Source: CAYPHY01 sp964410625
GTDB lineage: Bacteria; Chloroflexota; Anaerolineae; Promineifilales; Promineifilaceae
DNA length: 64,000 nucleotides
Assembly: GCA_964410625.1 (NCBI GenBank)
Contig: CAYPHY010000014.1
Location: forward strand, 1 to 64,000
Direction: 5' to 3'
The notes beneath the pieces are model-generated. The model was not told the origin of the DNA, searched no databases, and saw only the letters and a program-made list of their open reading frames with translations. Position 1 is the first letter of the stretch. Every line of letters begins with the position of its first letter. The translations under genes were made by a program, and so were the position numbers. Below, one piece after another: positions 60,196-64,000 of the stretch.

Positions 60196-60936
60196 TCATC
60201 CTTCTCTTCGCTGCCTCATCATCTCAAAGGCCAACACCGCCACCGAACTGCTGGTTCCAAGCGATTGGGCAAACGGCCGCCCATAAGGGATCGCCAGCCA
60301 CAACTCCGCGCGGTTAAGAAAAGCTCTGGTGATCCCCCGTTTTTCACCCCCGATCACTAGAAAGAGGGGTTGGGTCAAATCGGCGGCATAGATGCTAACC
60401 GCTCCCTCCCCCTGCGTCGCACAGGCAACCGTTAGACCCCGGCTACTGAAAAAGTCGGCCGCTTCCTCCACTGTCTCCGCTACAGCCGTCGGCATCCACT
60501 CCGACGCGCCAGCCGAAGCGCGAGTGACAACAGCGGCGGCCGAAAGCCAGTTGCGCGGCCGCAGCACCAACCCGCTAATCCCTGCCGCATACAGCGCACG
60601 CACCGCCTGCCCAAAGTTAAAGGGGTCTTCCACCCCGTCCACCATCACCACACAGGGGTTGGCCTGCTCCTCCAGCAGCATCGGCAAGCTCTGCCAGCGG
60701 CGTGGGCCAACACGGGCAACCATTCCCCCATGCGTTTGGCCGCTTACCAGTCCATCAATGGTCTCGGCCGCTACTCTTTCGAGAGAGATACCTGTTTCGC
60801 TCGCCAGCCGTTGCAACTGCCGGGCGCGGCTGTCCCACTTATCCTCCCGGACGTAAATAGCCTCGACCGGCCGGTTTCCAGCGCGAACGGCCGCTTCAAT
60901 CGAGATATACCCCTCAATCCATTGCCACTCAGACAT
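60196..60936 (-). CDS. SpoU/TrmH-family RNA 2'-O-methyltransferase
   Basis: 246 residues from MSEWQWIEGYISIEAAVRAG at 60936. The long open frame upstream overlaps the foldase gene and is not coding. A substrate-binding N-terminal domain (VSGQTHGGMVARVG) is followed by the SPOUT fold: VEDPFNFGQAVRALYAAGI (motif 1), LFLVIGGEKRGITR (motif 2) and QSLGTSSSVAVLAFEMM (motif 3). Motif 3 usually reads SLN.S.A; here the Asn is Gly. It is likely an rRNA or tRNA 2'-O-methyltransferase. The exact nucleotide is unknown, so no symbol is given. Confidence 0.85.
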   Translation of the reverse strand: MSEWQWIEGYISIEAAVRAGNRPVEAIYVREDKWDSRARQLQRLASETGISLERVAAETIDGLVSGQTHGGMVARVGPRRWQSLPMLLEEQANPCVVMVDGVEDPFNFGQAVRALYAAGISGLVLRPRNWLSAAAVVTRASAGASEWMPTAVAETVEEAADFFSSRGLTVACATQGEGAVSIYAADLTQPLFLVIGGEKRGITRAFLNRAELWLAIPYGRPFAQSLGTSSSVAVLAFEMMRQRREG

Positions 60937-61020
60937 AGTAGATTTAGGATTTACGCAGTTAAGTAAAATGCGGTCATTCGCGTAAATTCGATGCAAATAC
61001 GTAAGCCCTGAGATTAAAGA

Positions 61021-61077
61021 AAACAAAAAAGGCACAAAGACACTAAGATGAATGACGCTTCGTGTCTTTATGCCTTT
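61021..61077 (-). terminator. Intrinsic terminator of the rpsF operon
   Basis: AAAGGCACAAAGACAC (61028-61043) and GTGTCTTTATGCCTTT (61062-61077) form a 16-bp stem with one mismatch. On the minus strand it is followed by a T-rich tract (TTTTGTTTTCTTT). It lies 26 bases past the foldase stop. Confidence 0.82.
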
Positions 61078-61102
61078 GGGATTAACCTTCTGTACCGGTG
61101 TG

Positions 61103-62536
61103 TTATTCGCTGTCGTCGGCCGGTGCTTCTGTCGGTTCGGCCGCAGGCGTTTCCTCCACTGGTACGGGCGGAATCGTCGGGACGGGCGGCGTGGCTGTGG
61201 GGGCCGCCAGGAACTTGGAGTCCAGGATAGGTCTGTTCGGAACACGGCCGCGCCAGACATCACGAATCTGCAAGTTTCCAGCCAATTGCTGGTCAACAAA
61301 TAGTTGCAGGTTCTCTTGCTTGATGGTGTTCAGTTCCGATTCGGAGAGGTCGCGCTCTTCACGACCGCTAACCATGATGATCGAATAAATCGGCGTTGTG
61401 CCGTCCGACTGTGTGTCGGTGATGACCTCGCTCGGCTCATTCAGATCCAACTCGAAGGCGGCCTCAGCGACGGCCGCGCCCACCGACGCTTCCAGCGTGT
61501 TTTGCGTACGCCACAGTAATTCACTGGCGTTCGCTGTTGAGACGGTCTCTTCCGCTTCTTCCTCTTCTGAGGATGGAGGCTCCTGGTTAACACCACTGCG
61601 AATCGTATTCCAAACGGTCAGGAAACCTTCGCTCTCGATTTCGGCCGCTGCTTCGTTGGCCTCTTCTTCCGTCTCAAAGGTCAGCAAGAAGATGCTGGCA
61701 TGGGGCGCACGGGTGCTAACCCCATTTTCCTCAGCGAGAATCTCGGTCAGCCGTTCGCGGCATAGCTGATTGCGAACAACCGCGCGGTACGTCGCTTCGT
61801 TAAGCCCCAGTTCGGTAAATTGGCCGATAAAATCGTTATATTCCGTCTCAAACGCCTCTTCGGTGACCGGTGTGGCAGTTGGTTGGGGCGTAAAGGTGGG
61901 ACCAATCGTCGCCGTTGGGAAGGGTGTCTCGGTAGGCACCACTTCGGTAATCACGGCCGTTGGCAACGGCGTTAGCGAAGGTGTGGGTTCTACGGTTGGT
62001 GTCGCTGTCGGCCGAGGCGTGGGCGATTCTCCACCGAAGTAGCCAAAGGTTTCTTCAATTTGAGCATCCACGTCAGCATCAGTGATGGTTATGCCGCGAT
62101 CTTCCAAACCCTGACAGATCACCAATTCATCAGCCATCGAGTTGATCACGTTCTGCCCCATCCCCTCTTCGTCGAGCAAATCGTTGATCGCCTGCCCGCC
62201 AAACTGCTGGACAATGCCGACGTCTCCACCAAACGCCTCTAGCTGGTTCTCCAGAAAGATGATTCGCTGAGCGCGTTCATACTGCACGCGCTCTTGCCAA
62301 CCACGCAGCGAAATCTCCTGTTCACCAACAGAGGCAACTACCTGTCGTGGCACGATGAACAACTCATTGATCAAAGCGATCAAGAGGACGATTGCCACGA
62401 GAACACCAACGCCAATAACACCAAGACGGATCGAGCGTAACTGTCGCTCTTGCTTACGAGCACGCAGTATCTCTTTTCGTGATTGGCGTTGTTGGCTTTC
62501 TGGGGTAACTTGGTTCTGTTTCTTGGCCAAGGTCAA
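61103..62536 (-). CDS. Membrane-anchored SurA/PrsA-like foldase with Pro/Thr linker
   Basis: A 477-residue protein. A basic cytoplasmic lead (about 35 residues) precedes one membrane helix (about 38-59). A SurA-N-like chaperone helix region follows (VASVGEQEISLRGWQERVQY onwards), then a Pro/Thr-rich linker (about 190-250, iterated TPTVEPTPS-type words). After it come a further helical part, a parvulin-like region (ASIFLLTFETEEEANEAAAE; IYSIIMVSGREERDL) and another Pro/Thr-rich tail. It should assist folding of exported proteins outside the membrane. It is the last gene of the rpsF-ssb-rpsR operon, six bases after rpsR, an unusual partner. Confidence 0.75.
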   Translation of the reverse strand: MTLAKKQNQVTPESQQRQSRKEILRARKQERQLRSIRLGVIGVGVLVAIVLLIALINELFIVPRQVVASVGEQEISLRGWQERVQYERAQRIIFLENQLEAFGGDVGIVQQFGGQAINDLLDEEGMGQNVINSMADELVICQGLEDRGITITDADVDAQIEETFGYFGGESPTPRPTATPTVEPTPSLTPLPTAVITEVVPTETPFPTATIGPTFTPQPTATPVTEEAFETEYNDFIGQFTELGLNEATYRAVVRNQLCRERLTEILAEENGVSTRAPHASIFLLTFETEEEANEAAAEIESEGFLTVWNTIRSGVNQEPPSSEEEEAEETVSTANASELLWRTQNTLEASVGAAVAEAAFELDLNEPSEVITDTQSDGTTPIYSIIMVSGREERDLSESELNTIKQENLQLFVDQQLAGNLQIRDVWRGRVPNRPILDSKFLAAPTATPPVPTIPPVPVEETPAAEPTEAPADDSE

Positions 62537-62542
62537 TCAACC

Positions 62543-62782
62543 TTAATCAGCGACAAAAGGTAAGAGGGCAATGTGACGCGCCCGCTTGATCTCACGGGCC
62601 AACGCACGTTGGTGCCTGGCACAAGCCCCGGTCTGGCGGCGCGGACGAATGCGGCCGTATTCATTCACATAGCGCGACAGAACATCGTGCTGCTTATAAT
62701 CAATGGCGATTTTTTCAACGCAAAAGGCACAAACCCGCTTGCGGGCGCGAAAGCGTTTGTTCGCCGGTAATTTTGATTGCAT
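62543..62782 (-). CDS. rpsR: Ribosomal protein bS18
   Basis: A 79-residue protein with the S18 core VCAFCVEKIAIDYKQHDVLS, RYVNEYGRIRPRRQTGACAR and HQRALAREIKRARHIALLPF. It keeps CAFC and the later Cys, giving the zinc-type C+ form. It binds 16S rRNA with S6 in the platform of the small subunit. It is third in rpsF-ssb-rpsR-foldase. Confidence 0.96.
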   Translation of the reverse strand: MQSKLPANKRFRARKRVCAFCVEKIAIDYKQHDVLSRYVNEYGRIRPRRQTGACARHQRALAREIKRARHIALLPFVAD

Positions 62783-62872
62783 ACCAATTCTCCAAACTTA
62801 ATGTAGCAACGAATTAGCGCGAATTAATTTTCACAAAGAAATCGAATCTCGCGAAATCTAGTTGCAGAAAAA

Positions 62873-63208
62873 TTAAACATCAGAAAGCACAATCAGGTCT
62901 TGGGCGACAATTTCGGTACGGAAATGTTTCCGCCCCATGCTATCTTCCCAGCCACGGGTTTGCAGTCGTCCTTCAATATACACCTGTTGGCCGCGTGTCA
63001 GGCGGCTTTTGCACATCTCCGCCAGACCGCCCCAGGCCACGACATTGAACCACTCCGTTTCTTCAAACTTTTCCCCTTCTGAGGAAGTCCAGGTTCGTGC
63101 CGTGCCAACACTGAAGGAAGCGACGGGACGGCCGCTTGGTGTCTCGCGCACCTCCGGATCAGCGTCCAGCCATCCAATAACCATGACCTTGTTTAAGCCC
63201 TTGTGCAT
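62873..63208 (-). CDS. ssb: Single-stranded DNA-binding protein, short form
   Basis: 111 residues from MHKGLNKVMVIGWLDADPEV at 63208 (five codons upstream is an alternative ATG). It is one complete OB-fold: FSVGTARTWTSSEGEKFEET, EWFNVVAWGGLAEMCKSRL, QQVYIEGRLQTRGWEDSMG. It ends right after the OB-fold at LIVLSDV. The flexible linker and acidic tail (DDDIPF type) that most bacterial SSBs use to recruit partners are absent. It sits between rpsF and rpsR as usual. A second SSB may exist elsewhere in the genome. Confidence 0.93.
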   Translation of the reverse strand: MHKGLNKVMVIGWLDADPEVRETPSGRPVASFSVGTARTWTSSEGEKFEETEWFNVVAWGGLAEMCKSRLTRGQQVYIEGRLQTRGWEDSMGRKHFRTEIVAQDLIVLSDV

Positions 63209-63221
63209 GGTCAAGTCTCTC

Positions 63222-63300
63222 ACTCCCCCAATCTCTACTCACGAATCTCCAATCTCTGTGGGTGGGTAGAGATTAGAGATTGGAGATCAGAGATTCTCCG
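63222..63300. repeat. Hairpin of GAGATTAGAGATTGG words
   Basis: TCACTCCCCCAATCTCTACT and CACGAATCTCCAATCTC face GAGATTAGAGATTGGAGATC in the rpsF-ssb gap. It is a member of the GAGACT family (30684-30770). Confidence 0.8.
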
Positions 63301-63306
63301 TCTTAA

Positions 63307-63600
63307 TTACTCTTCTTTGCGAACAACAAGGTAACGCAGAATGTCGTCGTTGAATTGGAAGTTCCGTTCGATCTCACGAATCCGAGCGGGATCGATCTTC
63401 GCTTCGTATAAAACGTAGTAACCTTCGGTGAACTTTTTGATCTCATAAGCCATCTTTCGCTGGCCCCAACGGTTGATCGTCGGTTTGTCACCTTCCCCAG
63501 CCCCAGGCGCCAGGAGATCACTCACGCGCGTGATCAATTGATCGCGCTCACTGTCTTCCATCTGCGGTTGTATAATAATCGTGACTTCGTAATCGTTCAC
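63307..63600 (-). CDS. rpsF: Ribosomal protein bS6
   Basis: A 97-residue protein starting at GTG (63600), with AAGGAG about 10 bases upstream. MNDYEVTIIIQPQMEDSERD, INRWGQRKMAYEIKKFTEGY and IREIERNFQFNDDILRYLVV are S6 signatures. It pairs with S18 on the 16S rRNA platform. It is the first gene of the operon rpsF-ssb-rpsR-foldase and has a candidate promoter and leader. Confidence 0.96.
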   Translation of the reverse strand: MNDYEVTIIIQPQMEDSERDQLITRVSDLLAPGAGEGDKPTINRWGQRKMAYEIKKFTEGYYVLYEAKIDPARIREIERNFQFNDDILRYLVVRKEE

Positions 63601-63643
63601 GTTGCAACACTCCTTTCCGTGGAATTTGCTCTAGCGAGCCTTG

Positions 63644-63668
63644 CCCCTGGTCATGCCAGGAGCGGAAA
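63644..63668 (-). promoter_or_regulatory. Candidate S6:S18-binding leader hairpin
   Basis: On the minus strand CCG is followed by CTCCTGG-CATGA-CCAGGGG, a 7-bp stem (one G-U pair) with a 5-base loop, in the rpsF leader. S6:S18 autoregulatory leaders carry a CCG next to a short stem that mimics the 16S rRNA site. The match is by pattern only. Confidence 0.45.
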
Positions 63669-63706
63669 GCGACGCGCTTACGATGCGGCCGCGCAACGAA
63701 TTTACT

Positions 63707-63734
63707 ATTCTAGCAGGAATCTGCTGATTGACAA
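63707..63734 (-). promoter_or_regulatory. Candidate sigma-70-type promoter of the rpsF operon
   Basis: On the minus strand TTGTCA (63734-63729) and TAGAAT (63712-63707) are spaced by 16 bases. The implied start near 63699 gives a leader of about 100 bases. Confidence 0.6.
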
Positions 63735-63796
63735 GCCAATCTTAGCCACTTTTTGCTTTAGGACTTTTCAACCAGGCGATTTGACTTCGACCTTTG

Positions 63797-63802
63797 TATA
63801 AT
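63797..63802 (+). promoter_or_regulatory. TATAAT -10 box just before the edge gene
   Basis: A perfect TATAAT ends seven bases before the ATG at 63809, so transcription would begin at or next to the start codon. The -35 region is weak. There is no ribosome-binding site, in keeping with a leaderless message. Confidence 0.5.
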
Positions 63803-63808
63803 GGCGTG

Positions 63809-64000
63809 ATGCATCGCTTCAAACGTTATATTTGGCGGCCGTCCCTCGTCGCTTTCCTCTTGCTATTGGGCGGCCTCTTACTGTGGCAACCGTCGCCTCC
63901 CCTCGCCAACGCCCAGGGACAAACACGCCTCGTACTGGCCTTCTACTACGCCTGGTACTCTCCCGACTCCTTTGGCGCGGGGCGCACGCCTTACCAGCCC
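63809..64000 (+). CDS. Secreted GH99/WbsX-like protein, N-terminal part
   Basis: Only the first 64 codons are in the window and the frame runs off the right edge. MHRFKRYIWRPSLVAFLLLL with GGLLLWQ is a signal peptide, with a likely cut after LANA. RLVLAFYYAWYSPDSFG matches the start of GH99 endo-alpha-mannanase/WbsX-like domains, whose first strand reads 'FYY.WY'. It is probably an exported glycan hydrolase or a surface-glycan-related protein. The family call rests on this short block only. Confidence 0.55.
   Translation, partial: MHRFKRYIWRPSLVAFLLLLGGLLLWQPSPPLANAQGQTRLVLAFYYAWYSPDSFGAGRTPYQP

Noticed and set aside
60937..61299. N-terminal extension of the SpoU-type methyltransferase
   Set aside because: The open frame upstream of 60936 runs through the operon terminator into the foldase gene, and the family's start matches MSEWQWIEGY. 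The extension is a frame overlap.
1406..63300. Insertion sequences behind the dispersed hairpins
   Set aside because: No transposase gene, target-site duplication or long terminal repeat was seen in the window. The elements are therefore annotated only as repeats.
1..64000. tRNA, rRNA or known riboswitch genes
   Set aside because: I found no cloverleaf with conserved T-loop sequence and no rRNA or riboswitch core. A covariance scan would be needed to exclude small RNAs.

Overview
The window looks like chromosomal DNA of a Chloroflexota bacterium, most likely an Anaerolineae/Caldilineae-type filament. This is inference from gene content: very large secreted repeat proteins with tails ending in a short xLPxx motif, an APPQY-type RsmD, many sulfotransferases, and an S6-Ssb-S18 operon. 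No rRNA or other taxonomic marker was seen. G+C is moderate (about 53% by eye). The hexamer CGGCCG is strongly over-represented, and almost every gap between genes holds a hairpin built from short iterated words.

Region 1 (about 0.4-48.1 kb) is one long co-directional array on the minus strand, read from 48.1 kb towards 0.4 kb. It is a surface-polysaccharide and extracellular-matrix locus. It starts with a sulfatase-fold enzyme, a small sulfotransferase, two GT-B glycosyltransferases and a Wzz/BY-kinase chain-length regulator. Three more sulfotransferases, a GT2 enzyme and three heptose genes follow (hddA, gmhA, gmhB). A small toxin-antitoxin-like pair interrupts the array. After it come galE, a sugar nucleotidyltransferase, a glycosyltransferase and a Wzx-type flippase. 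Then come five giant secreted modular proteins (782, 1635, 1542, 1258 and 1351 aa) with one sulfotransferase among them. The array ends with rfbF, an epimerase, a C-methyltransferase, a capsule-synthesis-type (NKWYS) sulfotransferase and two more sulfotransferases. The locus has eight sulfotransferase-like genes of clearly different subfamilies. Together the genes suggest a sulfated, heptose- and deoxysugar-containing glycan built, flipped and length-controlled beside a family of lectin/InlB-repeat matrix proteins. No Wzy polymerase, priming transferase or PAPS-synthesis gene is seen.

Region 2 (48.6-64 kb) is mostly housekeeping. It holds a LiaF/toast-rack membrane protein, guanylate kinase, an FmdB-like zinc ribbon protein, thymidylate kinase, an R3H/AAA ATPase, a GNAT-like protein, RsmD, a large PTPS-related membrane protein, SucC-SucD and a SpoU-type RNA methyltransferase. 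It ends with the rpsF-ssb-rpsR-foldase operon, which has a recognisable promoter, a candidate S6:S18 leader and a clear intrinsic terminator. A divergent gene at the right edge encodes the start of a secreted GH99/WbsX-like glycan hydrolase.

The most interesting sequence-level observations are these: (i) the five matrix proteins share a strict cysteine rule that predicts a disulfide linking each lectin-like module to the next unit; (ii) they share a C-terminal tail motif; (iii) CGGCCG is a highly iterated palindrome; (iv) many families of heptamer-like hairpins fill the gaps, some forming stop codons and one apparently absorbed in frame into a membrane protein gene.
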